The notes beneath the pieces were generated by a model. The model was not told the origin of the DNA. It ran no database searches and saw only the letters and a list, made by a program, of their open reading frames with translations. From a virus, in the IMG/VR virus record IMGVR_UViG_3300031566_000284, positions 1 through 28,536 of that record: 28,536 nt of DNA. One strand, given 5' to 3'. Numbering within the stretch: the first letter of the stretch is position 1; every line of letters begins with the position of its first letter. The position numbers and the translations under genes are program-made. Below are positions 1 to 7,709 of the stretch, piece by piece.

Positions 1-518
1 AGGAGCTTGCCCATCTCGTTCAAGTCATACATGCCTTCCCGTGCCTTGAACATCGCACGAACCACCTGGTCCATAGGCATACCGAGCGCGGCCGCAGCAT
101 CACCGAGAAGGGTAAGAGTTTCCGTCGTGGTGCCGATTTCGAGGCCGAGTGCTGAAATGAGCAGGCTTGCCTCTATAATCCCCGGCAAATCGAAGGGGGT
201 CTTTGCGGCAAAATCTACTAGCTCTTTGAGGCGGGCCTTTGCGGCCTCCGTGGAACCCGTCAAGACCTTGAACTGCGCCTCGTAGCGTTCCATCTGCCCG
301 GCCGCCTGAACTAGTTTCCGGCCAAGAAGAATGCCCGCCGCACCCATCGCTACCAGCGCCAAGCCAGCGCCCTGAATCGCCTGTTGGTGCTTCGCGACCG
401 CCGCGGACATCCGGCCCATCGCGTCCTTCGTCTGCTTCTCGACCGCGTTCAGGGCCTTGATCGCTTTGTCGTAGCGCAGTTCGATTGTGCCGAATATGCC
501 GCCGACATCCAATGCCAT
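1..518 (-). CDS. Tail tape measure protein, N-terminal part (cut by window edge)
   Basis: The reading frame starts at ATG 518, one base after the stop of the tail chaperone gene, and stays open to base 1, so the 3' end lies outside the window. The 172 visible residues begin MALDVGGIFGTIELRY and form an amphipathic helix region. A hydrophobic Gly/Ala segment follows at about residues 50-67 (GAGLALVAMGAAGILLG), then a stretch reading FKVLTGSTEAAKARLKEL. That last stretch is typical of the N-terminal domain of siphovirus tape measure proteins, which set tail length and are ejected with the DNA. The position directly after the frameshifted chaperone pair is the standard place for this gene. Length and C-terminal domains cannot be judged here. 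Confidence 0.88.
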   Translation of the reverse strand, partial: MALDVGGIFGTIELRYDKAIKALNAVEKQTKDAMGRMSAAVAKHQQAIQGAGLALVAMGAAGILLGRKLVQAAGQMERYEAQFKVLTGSTEAAKARLKELVDFAAKTPFDLPGIIEASLLISALGLEIGTTTETLTLLGDAAAALGMPMDQVVRAMFKAREGMYDLNEMGKL

Positions 519-519
519 A

Positions 520-1193
520 TCAGTGTCTCTCGCCCTTCAAGATTCGTCTCCCCTTCTCGTCGAGCGGCCACTTCTGGCGTTCCCGGGCTATCAGCTGGCC
601 GAGCGCATCCCAACCCGACACGTCTTTTTGCTGGGGGCCAGGGGCAATTACTGGCGCGGGATGGCTGCTCTTGGCCATGGCCTCAAGTTGACGAGCAATG
701 CGGTTGCGCGCGGTCTTTTCCAGGTACGGAAACGAGGCGGCCTCAACCGCCGCGATGTGTTCCCTCGCGTTCCACCGCAGTCCAGCATTTAGCAGGCTTG
801 TGAACAAGCGGAAGTCCATCGGCAGGAGGCCGTCTAAGGTATAGCCTCCTCCGACGTAGCGGAGGAATCCGGCGATGGCATCGGGCCAGTCAATTTCATG
901 GCCGCCTCCGCTACCCGCAGCGTTTCCGCTGCCTCGGGGAAAAAATGGGCCGTGACCAGCTCGGAGAGTTTCAGCGCCTGCTGCGCGTTCAGAGCCAGAA
1001 ACTCCTCCCGCGGCATCCCCGCCGCCTCCATCGTTAGGGCGACCAGTTCCCATTGATCCTCGCTGCCGTCTTGCCGCGCTTTGTCCAGTTTGATCATCGT
1101 CGCGACCGTGATCGCGACAGGATAGGACTTGCCGTTCACCTTGACCGCCAGCGGCTCGACCGCTAACGCGTCGAGATCGTGCTCAACTGCCAT
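520..1193 (-). CDS. Tail assembly chaperone fusion (gpGT type) made by -1 frameshift
   Basis: Two overlapping frames lie between tail tube and tape measure, the usual G/GT arrangement. The zero frame (1193-834, 119 aa) starts MAVEHDLDALAVEPL, after a GGAGAGGAG ribosome site. The -1 frame continues to a stop at 520. The slippery heptamer T TTT TTC lies at 945-939 in the correct phase. After it the fused product would read HFF then PRGSGNAAGS, giving about 224 residues. The T-like part contains IDWPDAIAGFLRYVGGG. Such proteins coat the tape measure during tail assembly and are absent from the virion. The unshifted and shifted products are both expected. Assignment rests on position, the two overlapping frames and the slip site. 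Confidence 0.82.
834..1193 (-). CDS. Tail assembly chaperone, unshifted product (gpG type)
   Basis: This is the zero-frame product of the chaperone pair, 119 aa, with a strong Shine-Dalgarno (GGAGAGGAG) ahead of ATG 1193. It begins with a short beta-rich segment (VKVNGKSYPVAI) and continues as helices with KLSELVTAHFFPEAAETL, ending in an acidic tail EEAIP. The His-Phe-Phe codons within it form the slip site used to make the longer GT product. The family is very divergent in sequence, so recognition is by context: downstream of the tail tube and upstream of the tape measure. Confidence 0.8.
   Translation of the reverse strand: MAVEHDLDALAVEPLAVKVNGKSYPVAITVATMIKLDKARQDGSEDQWELVALTMEAAGMPREEFLALNAQQALKLSELVTAHFFPEAAETLRVAEAAMKLTGPMPSPDSSATSEEAIP
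939..945 (-). other. Programmed -1 ribosomal frameshift slippery site
   Basis: On the minus strand the bases read TTTTTTC, in phase as T TTT TTC after the CA of a His codon. This fits the X XXY YYZ rule for -1 slippage. The zero-frame codon positions count exactly from ATG 1193 (codons 83-85). The -1 frame beyond it is open to 520. A GC-rich segment follows downstream that could act as a stimulatory structure, but I did not fold it. Confidence 0.8.
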
Positions 1194-1213
1194 TGTTCAG
1201 GCTCCTCTCCAAA

Positions 1214-1786
1214 CTAGCAGGGCAGATTTGCTTCATTGCCCATGAAGAACAGTCGCGGGCAAGCCTGGCTTACCGGGAAGATCTCGAACAGGACGTGGAT
1301 GACCTTCTGCACATCCGGGCCGTGCTCGATCTCTGCGTCTATCCGCGGAAACGCCAGGGGGAAGATGAACCACGTCTCCGGGTTGGTATCAGGTGCATTC
1401 TCCCAATACGGCTTCAGGATGAGCCGCTTCGAGTATGAGCGGTGCGAAGTCCCCAAACCAACCTGAATATCGAGGGCCTGGTCGCCAGGCGCCGGTGTCG
1501 GAGTAGTTACGCCGCCGCCGTAAATCTTCGCTTCTGTGGGCATCACGTTTAGCAGCAAGTCCCAGCCCATATTGGCGAAGTTGGCCTCAACCTCGACCGT
1601 CTTTCCGACCCCGTAAATGTCCCAGGGGTTGACGCCCGTCTGGTGGAATGTGACGGGAAACGTCTCCTCCCGGATACGCACGATTGTAGGGCCAGCTTCC
1701 GTCTTGCCGAACTCCTCTTCTACTCCCGCGTCGCCCCATAGAATCTGCGCAGGACCGGCGAGGGTAAATTCAGTTGCGTCTGCCAT
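1214..1786 (-). CDS. Major tail tube protein
   Basis: 190 aa protein with an AGGAGG ribosome site just before ATG 1786. It begins MADATEFTLAGPAQILW, followed by a beta-rich protein with VRIREETFPVTFHQTG, TVEVEANFANMGW and HRSYSKRLILKPYW, then a segment WFIFPLAFPRIDAEIEHG. This is the pattern of siphovirus tail tube proteins: an opening strand, a loop, then alternating strands with a late FPLAFP-type strand. It sits directly before the tail chaperone pair and after the tail terminator candidate. It would polymerise in hexameric rings around the tape measure. Confidence 0.78.
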   Translation of the reverse strand: MADATEFTLAGPAQILWGDAGVEEEFGKTEAGPTIVRIREETFPVTFHQTGVNPWDIYGVGKTVEVEANFANMGWDLLLNVMPTEAKIYGGGVTTPTPAPGDQALDIQVGLGTSHRSYSKRLILKPYWENAPDTNPETWFIFPLAFPRIDAEIEHGPDVQKVIHVLFEIFPVSQACPRLFFMGNEANLPC

Positions 1787-1798
1787 CTTATTTGCCTC

Positions 1799-2230
1799 CT
1801 AGACTGCAAAAAGCTCCGCCGAGCGCGCCCGCACGACATACATCGCTGAGACCTCATGCCGGAAACGCTCATCGCCACCAATCAGTTGCGGCTTCGCCTG
1901 CGCCAGGATGGTGTCGGCTATCCACTCCGCAGGATAGCTCCCGTCGCCTAGACGCACCGATGCCGCGTCGCGCAGGACCCGGTGAATCAATATCCCCAGG
2001 TCGTGCGCCTCCCAGAAGTCCGGTTCGACCGGCCCCAGGCAGAGCACCTGGAAGACCGCCATCTCAAGATTGTGCCGGAGCCGCGGAGACATAGGGTCTC
2101 CGCCAGCCTCCAGCAACACAGCTACAGCTCCGCTCGTCTTGGCAGGCAGATAGCCGCAGTGCCAGTCCACGCCGCGCTCCAATCCTGTCTGCGCGGCCAC
2201 CCAGTCGAAGAGTTCCTTTACCAGAACCAT
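1799..2230 (-). CDS. Tail terminator / minor capsid-type head-tail protein
   Basis: 143 aa. Start ATG 2230 follows the stop of the previous gene by one base, with GGGGACGG upstream. The protein begins with a helix (VKELFDWVAAQTGLE). A central strand-rich part contains VAVLLEAGGDP and VFQVLCLG, followed by helical segments and a C-terminal SAMYVVRARSAE strand. This matches the general plan of minor capsid 3 / tail terminator proteins, which cap the tail and join it to the head. Gene order (connector, gp10-like, this gene, tail tube) supports this. The exact family is not certain. Confidence 0.6.
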   Translation of the reverse strand: MVLVKELFDWVAAQTGLERGVDWHCGYLPAKTSGAVAVLLEAGGDPMSPRLRHNLEMAVFQVLCLGPVEPDFWEAHDLGILIHRVLRDAASVRLGDGSYPAEWIADTILAQAKPQLIGGDERFRHEVSAMYVVRARSAELFAV

Positions 2231-2231
2231 C

Positions 2232-2621
2232 TCAGGCCGTCCCCTGAATCTGGGCTATCTTGCGGCCCCAACTGCTCACATATTGCTGGCGGAAGCGCTG
2301 GAGCTTGGAGGATAGGAAGTAGTTCCCTGATCCCGGCTCCCGGAAAGTCATCGGCACTTGATGGACATGGGCCGCGTAGGGTGTATTGAAGCCTACGGTC
2401 AGCGTCGCACCAGAGGGCCGGGCGAACACCTCAAAGGTTCCGCTTGACCGCAGGTTACCAGTGTCGATTGGCACGGTTGGAGGAACATTGATCGAGTCCC
2501 AAATCACCTGCTTTCCGATCTGCCCGGCCGCTTTCTGGGCAGCGGTGGGGTAGGATCGCGTGAGACGACGTAGCCTCGCCTGCATCTCGCGCCACTTGGC
2601 CTCATCCCAGCGGATGCTCAT
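2232..2621 (-). CDS. HK97 gp10-like head-tail joining protein
   Basis: 129 aa. ATG 2621 overlaps the stop of the upstream gene (ATGA), and the longer upstream frame is not needed. The protein starts with helices rich in Arg (MSIRWDEAKWREMQARLRRL). It then has the signature of gp10-like / minor capsid 2 proteins: VPIDTGNLRSSG, then VGFNTPYAAHVHQ, then YFLSSKL. These proteins sit at the head-tail interface or initiate tail attachment. It lies in a run of small connector genes between the minor head protein and the tail tube. Confidence 0.75.
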   Translation of the reverse strand: MSIRWDEAKWREMQARLRRLTRSYPTAAQKAAGQIGKQVIWDSINVPPTVPIDTGNLRSSGTFEVFARPSGATLTVGFNTPYAAHVHQVPMTFREPGSGNYFLSSKLQRFRQQYVSSWGRKIAQIQGTA

Positions 2622-2992
2622 CGGATCGCCACTCTCCAGTGATCGCCCTGGTCGCCCAACCAACCTCGCTCCCAATTCACCTGCGCTACCGCATAGGTGC
2701 GTCCCAAGAAGATGATCCGATCCTGGCCGCCTATGGTAAGATCGACATCTTCCCCCGTCGCCGGGTCGGGGTAGGTTGGGGGAATGTAGACCTCGGCCGC
2801 GCATGGAACTTCATCCCCATGTGGTCCGATGGTCCGGTTCACAGTGAAGTCCACACGGACATTCAGCATCAGCGATTCCGGCGTTGGTTCAGATAGTGGT
2901 TTGCCATAAACATCTGTGCCAGTACCTGCATCGCAGGTCGGCCCCCGCAGAAGCTGAATCACGTCGTAGCAATAGCGCGATATCTGACGCAT
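2618..2992 (-). CDS. Small head-tail connector / head completion protein
   Basis: 124 aa. ATG 2992 overlaps the previous stop as TGATG, and its own stop overlaps the next start. It begins MRQISRYCYDVIQLLRG and contains a Pro-rich loop (YIPPTYPDPATGEDVD), then GGQDRIIFLGRTYAVAQV, a beta hairpin typical of small stopper or minor capsid proteins. No strong sequence family is recognised. The call rests on size, fold impression and position between the minor head protein and the gp10-like gene. Confidence 0.55.
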   Translation of the reverse strand: MRQISRYCYDVIQLLRGPTCDAGTGTDVYGKPLSEPTPESLMLNVRVDFTVNRTIGPHGDEVPCAAEVYIPPTYPDPATGEDVDLTIGGQDRIIFLGRTYAVAQVNWERGWLGDQGDHWRVAIR

Positions 2993-3981
2993 CAAGCCGC
3001 CCCCAGCGTCGCCGGACTCGCACCGACGAACTTTCCCCAGGCCTGGGCCGAATCTACTGCTCGGTCAGAGGCCGAGAAGTCGCGTAGGCCACCCATCCAT
3101 CCCCGCTCCTCAAGAATGTCTGCGTCTACGCCTATGGTCGCGTGTCTGCACCTCGGATGGAGAGGGGCTCTTCGCTCGTTCGTCAACAGTGGAAAGCCCG
3201 GGGTACGCCCGGAGATAGAGAAGATCTTACCCTGCCAGGGCAAGCAGACTGGGCAAGCACCGCTGTGCACGGTAAGTTGCATCAAGTCGCCGCCGAGGAC
3301 CAATGTTTCGGCAATCGCCCCCTCCGTCGCCGCTTGGCGCGTGGCAGTCTGGGCGACGAGTTCGCCATACTTCTTCATGTTGTAATGGCGGCCCTTGATG
3401 GTGATGAACTCTCCCCGGGCCGCCCGCTCAAGGTTGCCCCGCAAGCCTTCGGGGACATACCCTTTCAATCGCTGCGAAGCCCCGTCTTTCAGGGTTTGGG
3501 TTATTCGCCGCCCCAGCTCTTTCGGCCCCAAGCCTTCGACTCGACCCTCAGCGATAAGCTGGGCCATCTGAGTCTCTTTCACGATCGTCTGTTGGGTGTC
3601 AACCCACATGCGCCGCGCAAAGGGCGCGATGCTCTCCAGACCGCCTGCCGTATCTGCCATGACGCGGGCGATCACGGCCTCGATGCTTCCCCGGTCTATC
3701 AGCGTCATCGCGGGTAGAACAGGGAGTCGATAGGCCTCGGCCGTGAGATTCACACCCTGGCGGTAGGCTGTCGGCAGATGCTTCTGGCTCCACCCCCGCT
3801 GGCCCTGCTCCAATGCCCGGACTGTTGAATCAATCTGTTGGAGCAGGAGTTCCGTGCGTCGGTAGGAAAAACGGCTTATCCCGGCTTGTCCGAGCAGAAG
3901 CGTCAGCCGCTTCTCTGCCTGCTCATAGAAGCGTAGCAGCTCCGGCGTCATCCGGTCGAACATGGTGACGTCGATTGGCAT
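2992..3981 (-). CDS. Minor head protein (phage minor capsid 2 / Mu gpF-like)
   Basis: 329 aa. ATG 3981 is preceded by GGTGG, three bases after the upstream stop. The N-terminal two thirds are helical. The C-terminal part carries the family signature: FITIKGRHYNMKKYGELV, then TATRQAATEGAI, then HSGACPVCLPWQGKIFSISG, and a closing HPRCRHATIGVD. The Cys-x-x-Cys and the later His-Pro-x-Cys-x-His probably bind metal. Proteins of this family are present in few copies near the portal and may be ejected or help head maturation. Usually the gene lies next to the portal; here it is about 18 kb away, separated by the capsid genes and the sugar block. Confidence 0.82.
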   Translation of the reverse strand: MPIDVTMFDRMTPELLRFYEQAEKRLTLLLGQAGISRFSYRRTELLLQQIDSTVRALEQGQRGWSQKHLPTAYRQGVNLTAEAYRLPVLPAMTLIDRGSIEAVIARVMADTAGGLESIAPFARRMWVDTQQTIVKETQMAQLIAEGRVEGLGPKELGRRITQTLKDGASQRLKGYVPEGLRGNLERAARGEFITIKGRHYNMKKYGELVAQTATRQAATEGAIAETLVLGGDLMQLTVHSGACPVCLPWQGKIFSISGRTPGFPLLTNERRAPLHPRCRHATIGVDADILEERGWMGGLRDFSASDRAVDSAQAWGKFVGASPATLGAA

Positions 3982-3983
3982 TC

Positions 3984-4409
3984 TTACCACCCAGCATCAG
4001 GGTTGTCGAATTGACCACGCCTAAAACTACTCTTCGTCCGGTCGGTATCCAGACTGCGGGTCGCCTTATCAGAAACGCTAATGCCTCCCACAAAGGCACC
4101 GATTCCAGCCGCGGCTGCAGAAGCCAAGATCTTCTCGGCCTTCTCCTGCATAGTTGCTGCCGCTGCATTCCAGTCCTCAGAGAACCGTCCAATTCGGAAG
4201 TTGGGACTATGGGCTATTCTCCGCGCCCAGGCGAGCAGCACCAGCCCTGCCGCTTGTGTCGCATTTGTGGCCCCGGCGAGAATCCCCGAGATTTCCGAAT
4301 CGTGGATATACCAAGGCTCGCCAGAATAGGCCGGCCCCGTGTCCTGGATCGTGAATCTGATCCAGTCGAGGTCCGACGCAGCTGGATTTCCAGAATACGA
4401 GTGGCTCAT
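3984..4409 (-). CDS. Head-tail connector (neck) protein
   Basis: 141 aa, with ATG 4409 overlapping the upstream stop (ATGA). The start, MSHSYSGNPAASDLDWIRF then TIQDTG, matches a widespread connector opening: SYSG-P-SS-D-VRF-IGDT. It is followed by WYIHDSEISGIL and a helical part (GLVLLAWARRIAHSPN), then an Ala-rich helix. Such proteins form a ring below the portal and stop DNA leakage. Position after the capsid genes agrees. Confidence 0.72.
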   Translation of the reverse strand: MSHSYSGNPAASDLDWIRFTIQDTGPAYSGEPWYIHDSEISGILAGATNATQAAGLVLLAWARRIAHSPNFRIGRFSEDWNAAAATMQEKAEKILASAAAAGIGAFVGGISVSDKATRSLDTDRTKSSFRRGQFDNPDAGW

Positions 4410-4807
4410 ACCGCGACCTTCGGCGGCCTACCACGGCGTTTTCGCTCGACGTTGTCCTGTGCGGGGCTTTCGACCTGGCCCGGTAGGGAAGACGCCAATG
4501 TCTCAATCGCTGCCGCAGGGCCGCCCCCTAGAGCTTGCTCTGGTATCCCCATGGCCTCCATCGGCTCCGCATTGATCGTCTCGTGTTCGTCGGCCATGAA
4601 ATGTGGGTTATCGGCATTCCAAAAGCGTCGACCGCACGTGCAGACGACCGTCTCGGCAAAGTCCGAATCGCTCAGAACTGAGACCTGGCCGGACTGGATA
4701 AGCGGGTCCTGCGCTCCCAGGCGCAGCACCTCGCCCCTAACATACTCACGCTGCTCCCCCTCCTCAAAGAGGCAAAACTGCGCGATCTCTACCTTCACAT
4801 AAGGCAT
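4406..4807 (-). CDS. Hypothetical head-module protein with basic AT-hook-like tail
   Basis: 133 aa. GGAGA precedes ATG 4807. The N-terminal half is mixed (VKVEIAQFCLFEEGEQREY). The middle has VCTCGRRFWNADNPHF, a short Cys-x-Cys-Gly segment that could be half a metal site. The C-terminus is low complexity and ends RKRRGRPPKVAV, close to the AT-hook core (R-G-R-P flanked by basic residues). Genes of this size commonly lie between the major capsid and connector genes in related phages, with no assigned role. Function unknown; the basic tail could contact DNA or acidic capsid surfaces. Confidence 0.55.
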   Translation of the reverse strand: MPYVKVEIAQFCLFEEGEQREYVRGEVLRLGAQDPLIQSGQVSVLSDSDFAETVVCTCGRRFWNADNPHFMADEHETINAEPMEAMGIPEQALGGGPAAAIETLASSLPGQVESPAQDNVERKRRGRPPKVAV

Positions 4808-4832
4808 GTCTCGTTCTCCTCAATCTGTAAGA

Positions 4833-4886
4833 CTATGGGGGGCAGGCCGGCCGGTCTGGGCAGAGCGAAAAGCCCGCCCCCCATAG
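4833..4886 (-). repeat. Large hairpin (11-bp inverted repeat) downstream of the major capsid gene
   Basis: CTATGGGGGGC at 4833-4843 and its exact complement at 4876-4886 flank a 32-base loop, in the 99-base gap between the major capsid stop and the next start. In the minus-strand mRNA it forms a very stable stem with a possible inner GGGC/GCCC stem. No U-run follows, so it is not a canonical intrinsic terminator. It could protect the abundant capsid mRNA or partly uncouple the downstream genes. Confidence 0.7.
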
Positions 4887-4906
4887 AACAGCAGTCCCCT
4901 ATCTCC

Positions 4907-5914
4907 TTACCGGCAGATCGGTATGTTCACCACTGACTGGTTTACAATCCCAACTCCAGCGATGACATTCGGGAAGAACACTCCGAGGTCCGGCTCCACG
5001 ATCTGCGTATCAAAGTGGATGTCGCCCACGAAGATATCCTTTCGAGAGTCTTCCTCGCCCCGGTATTGCGAGATCGCAATGTTCGTCCCGGTAAAGTTCG
5101 CTCCGGTGTAGCTGAACATGTAGCCCGACGAGGGCTGCTCAATCGAAGGGGTCGGCGTGGTGTAGCACAGCAGAGCATGGTTGCCGTAGCACCACCGACC
5201 GTCCCACTGGCCCTGCATCGGCCCCTCGTCATATACAGCCTCGGCCACGATCAGTCGCTCAATGTCCAGCGCCGCCGCGACCTGCTGCACGTTCAACCTC
5301 GGCTCGGCCGCGGTGAGGTTGCGGTAGATCGCGGTGATGGTCGGGTGAGTCCGCAGGAACCTGAAGACCTGCTTGTTGACCAACAGCGTATTAGGCTGGA
5401 AGCCCGTGGTCAGATGCATCAGGATTCTCTGGGTGTCCACGTCCACGATCGGCGTGGCGTTCGCATTGTTCCAGGCGATCGGCACAGCGACCTGATTGGT
5501 CCAGACGCCGGGCACGAAGGCGGCCTGGGCGAACAGATACTCCAGCTTCAACTTGAGCCGCTGGGTGATGATCTGAACGCCGGTCCGCTCCGGTTGGATC
5601 GGCGCCGTCGCCTCCGCGCGCACTTCGTCGGGAAGCTCGTAGCGCGTGGCGTAGTTCCGGCACAGAAAATGGGTGTCCGTATTCACGTGGAAGCCCACGC
5701 CCTGGCTCTTAGCGCCGGGGGCGCGCGGCCTCACATCGTGAAGGTTGAAGAAGTCCTTGCGGCAGTAGCGGACGATCAGCCCGCTCATTTGGTTGGTGGG
5801 GACCATCGGGAACACCCGCTGGGCGACGAACTGCTCGTCACCCACCAGCCACTTCTCCGCTATATTCGTCAACGGCACGTTGACATGGACATCTCTGACT
5901 GTTGGTAGTGGCAT
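4907..5914 (-). CDS. Major capsid protein
   Basis: 335 aa with an AAGGAGCG ribosome site before ATG 5914. It starts MPLPTVRDVHVNVPLT, then AEKWLVGDEQFVAQRVFPMV, the opening of many phage major capsid proteins: an N-terminal segment describing the subunit edge and a conserved VFP motif. The middle is mixed helix and strand, with QRLKLKLEYLFAQAAF, and it ends in a beta-rich domain. It follows scaffold and decoration genes in the normal order. The first dozen residues resemble the N-terminus of the head protease gene (18990-20177); see findings. No evident maturation cleavage site is visible. Confidence 0.88.
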   Translation of the reverse strand: MPLPTVRDVHVNVPLTNIAEKWLVGDEQFVAQRVFPMVPTNQMSGLIVRYCRKDFFNLHDVRPRAPGAKSQGVGFHVNTDTHFLCRNYATRYELPDEVRAEATAPIQPERTGVQIITQRLKLKLEYLFAQAAFVPGVWTNQVAVPIAWNNANATPIVDVDTQRILMHLTTGFQPNTLLVNKQVFRFLRTHPTITAIYRNLTAAEPRLNVQQVAAALDIERLIVAEAVYDEGPMQGQWDGRWCYGNHALLCYTTPTPSIEQPSSGYMFSYTGANFTGTNIAISQYRGEEDSRKDIFVGDIHFDTQIVEPDLGVFFPNVIAGVGIVNQSVVNIPICR

Positions 5915-5927
5915 TGTCTATCGCTCC

Positions 5928-6365
5928 TTACGGCCCGAAGTCCGTCCACGCGGCATCCGTCTTCCACGGGTTGAGGGCCTCAACGTCAAGAGTGGCCTTC
6001 TCCGATCCCGTAGGAGTCGGTGACAGCGTTCCGGGTTCATGCATCTGGCCGCCGATCCATTGTGTTTGCTGCGCAACAGCAGCGATTGCGTGGCCGTTTG
6101 CATCGGACATCCAAGAAGTCGCACAGGCTATGGCTGCGGAAATGACGCAGGGGCTCTTGCCCACGCGCATAACCAAACCCGGCTCGGTGATGTTAGGATC
6201 GTCCTGTAGGATCCCGCACATCTTCTGCCGGAGTCCGCATAGCCCGATCAGCGGCGAGTTCCAACGGTTGGACCAGCAGACGATGTCCACGATGTGGTAC
6301 TGGTTCGCCCGCAAGTCCTCGTTGGCAATGAAGGTGTGGAGAACTTCTCCTAGCTCGACTGCCAT
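5928..6365 (-). CDS. Head decoration-like protein
   Basis: 145 aa. ATG 6365 has GAGGGGA upstream and starts just after the scaffold stop. It reads HTFIANEDLRANQYHIVDI, then CGILQDDPNITEPGLVMRVG, then a Gly/Ala-rich beta part (GHAIAAVAQQTQWIGG). This matches small beta-rich DUF2190-like or decoration proteins that bind the outside of the capsid, usually encoded next to the major capsid gene as here. It has an unusual number of Cys residues for a decoration protein (four). The call is from pattern and position. Confidence 0.65.
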   Translation of the reverse strand: MAVELGEVLHTFIANEDLRANQYHIVDIVCWSNRWNSPLIGLCGLRQKMCGILQDDPNITEPGLVMRVGKSPCVISAAIACATSWMSDANGHAIAAVAQQTQWIGGQMHEPGTLSPTPTGSEKATLDVEALNPWKTDAAWTDFGP

Positions 6366-6368
6366 CGG

Positions 6369-7232
6369 TTATCCCCTCCCCTGCAGCTCGGCCCGATGGC
6401 GGGCTGCTAGTTTCGGATCGTCTTCGAGCACTTTCAATCCGGCATCGGCCTCGTCCAGCTTGCCGTCCGATTTCTCGACCAACTCCTTCGTGCGCTTTGC
6501 GATCTCTTCTCGCGCCGAACTGGCGTCAAGAGAACCGCGCCGCGAACTGCCGATCTCTGTGGTCGGGGATTCGGTGCCGGAGGCATGAAGGGCCGGCGCC
6601 CAGGCCGCGATCTTCTTGCGGCCTTCGGGATCCATGCTCTTTACGAAGGCCACTTGGTCTTCGAGCGACATGCCGGGAAGGTTCATCTCCTCGACTATCT
6701 CTCGGACCTGACGTTCGTCTTCTTTGACGCCCACCGCGGCCTGGAACTTCGTAAGCTCCGCGATCTTATCGTCGCGGCTCTTCAGCATCTCCACGAACAG
6801 CCCCAGAATCGCGGGCTGCTCGCTGGCGGCCTTCATCACCGCCTCATAGTCCCCGGCCTTGGCAAGCGTCAGAACCTCGGCGGGAAGAGCATCCTTCCCC
6901 GCCGCCTTCTTCTTCTCGTCCTCGGCCTTCTTGAGGGCGTCGGCCTTCGCCCGGGCCTCCTTCTCCTCGTCCTCGACGGACTTGGTCTTGGCCTCGGCGA
7001 AGCCGAAGCCGGCGACGGAGGCGAGCTTCTTGAGCACGTCCTCCCCGACTTCGTCCTTGTAGGCGTTCAACAAGCGCAATGCGCCCTTGATCGCATTCTT
7101 GGCCTTGTCGGAGACGCCGGCTTTCGCAAGCTTTTCGAGGGCTTCCAGCGCCTCGGCCTCATTAGTGGCCGCGGTGTTGAGAGCGTCCTCGATTGCTTCA
7201 GACTCTGCATCGGTCAAAGCATCTTGTGGCAT
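6369..7232 (-). CDS. Capsid scaffolding protein
   Basis: 287 aa with a strong AAAGGAA site before ATG 7232. Almost entirely helical and highly charged. It has SDKAKNAIKGALRLLNAYKD then EDVLKKLASVAGFGF near residues 40-78, a segment often seen in prohead protease or scaffold proteins of related phages. A long Lys/Glu/Ala coiled-coil region follows (residues 80-115), and a C-terminal part rich in acidic and basic residues. It lies immediately before the decoration and capsid genes, the standard scaffold place. It is the first gene after the leader with tandem promoters and a terminator. Confidence 0.78.
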   Translation of the reverse strand: MPQDALTDAESEAIEDALNTAATNEAEALEALEKLAKAGVSDKAKNAIKGALRLLNAYKDEVGEDVLKKLASVAGFGFAEAKTKSVEDEEKEARAKADALKKAEDEKKKAAGKDALPAEVLTLAKAGDYEAVMKAASEQPAILGLFVEMLKSRDDKIAELTKFQAAVGVKEDERQVREIVEEMNLPGMSLEDQVAFVKSMDPEGRKKIAAWAPALHASGTESPTTEIGSSRRGSLDASSAREEIAKRTKELVEKSDGKLDEADAGLKVLEDDPKLAARHRAELQGRG

Positions 7233-7407
7233 CTCAGTTCCTTTCTCCGATTTGTAAAGCAGGAATTTCCTTCGGTTGGCCGCTCGTCAGCGGTCAACGA
7301 GTGAGATTTCTCGAACGAAAAGCCGTCGAAGTTCTGTCGGCTGTTCTTCCTCGTCGTCTCGCTCCGTTGACACAAGCACCACCTCCTTCGGGGGTGTCCG
7401 GGCCAAC

Positions 7408-7443
7408 AAAAAAGCGGCCCGGCAACTTTCGTTGCTGGACCGC
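7408..7443 (-). terminator. Intrinsic terminator in the leader of the scaffold/capsid genes
   Basis: On the minus strand the left arm GCGGTCC-A-GCAAC, loop GAAA and right arm GTTGC-C-GGGCCGC form a stem of 12 pairs with one mismatch. It is followed directly by six T. It lies about 85 bases after the expected start of the promoter at 7534-7561 and 175 bases before the scaffold start. Just past the T-run is GGCCCGG, which could pair with CCGGGCC of the right arm. Confidence 0.85.
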
Positions 7444-7533
7444 TGGGGTCTCTACTTATTTAGGCCGCTGATGGGCGCTTGGCCCGGTCGCGAGGACTCA
7501 ATGGGCCGAGGTATTCAGTTGTCAACTAATACC

Positions 7534-7561
7534 AGTATAGCATGGAGACGAAGCCTGTCAA
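7534..7561 (-). promoter_or_regulatory. Sigma70-type promoter P2 upstream of the scaffold gene
   Basis: Minus strand TTGACA (7561-7556), 16-base spacer, TATACT (7539-7534). Both boxes are near consensus. Transcription should start near 7527 and run into the terminator at 7443-7408, then the scaffold and capsid genes. Confidence 0.75.
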
Positions 7562-7709
7562 GGGCCTCGCCTCCATTTCTTGCCTCAACTGCCTCGCCGC
7601 ACCGAGCCTTGCCAAACCAGGACAAGCCAAAGTCTACCCGATCATGCCTTGCCGCACCGCTCCTGTGGATTGGACTACTACCCTATTATACACTAAGTCC
7701 ACAGAAGAG
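7562..7709. other. Non-coding control stretch between the Com-like gene and the scaffold leader
   Basis: Together with 7233-7561 this makes a 477-base gap with no convincing gene on the minus strand. It holds two tandem promoters, one terminator and a near-perfect 14-base direct repeat (plus strand GCCTCGCCGCACCG at 7591-7604 and GCCTTGCCGCACCG at 7646-7659). The repeats lie between the two promoters and could be operator sites. Only trivially short peptides with start codons are present. Confidence 0.6.

Noticed and set aside
5015-5908. Long plus-strand open frame opposite the major capsid gene
   Set aside because: Arg/Gly/His-rich translation typical of antisense to a GC-rich gene, no ribosome site, while the minus strand has a clear capsid protein.
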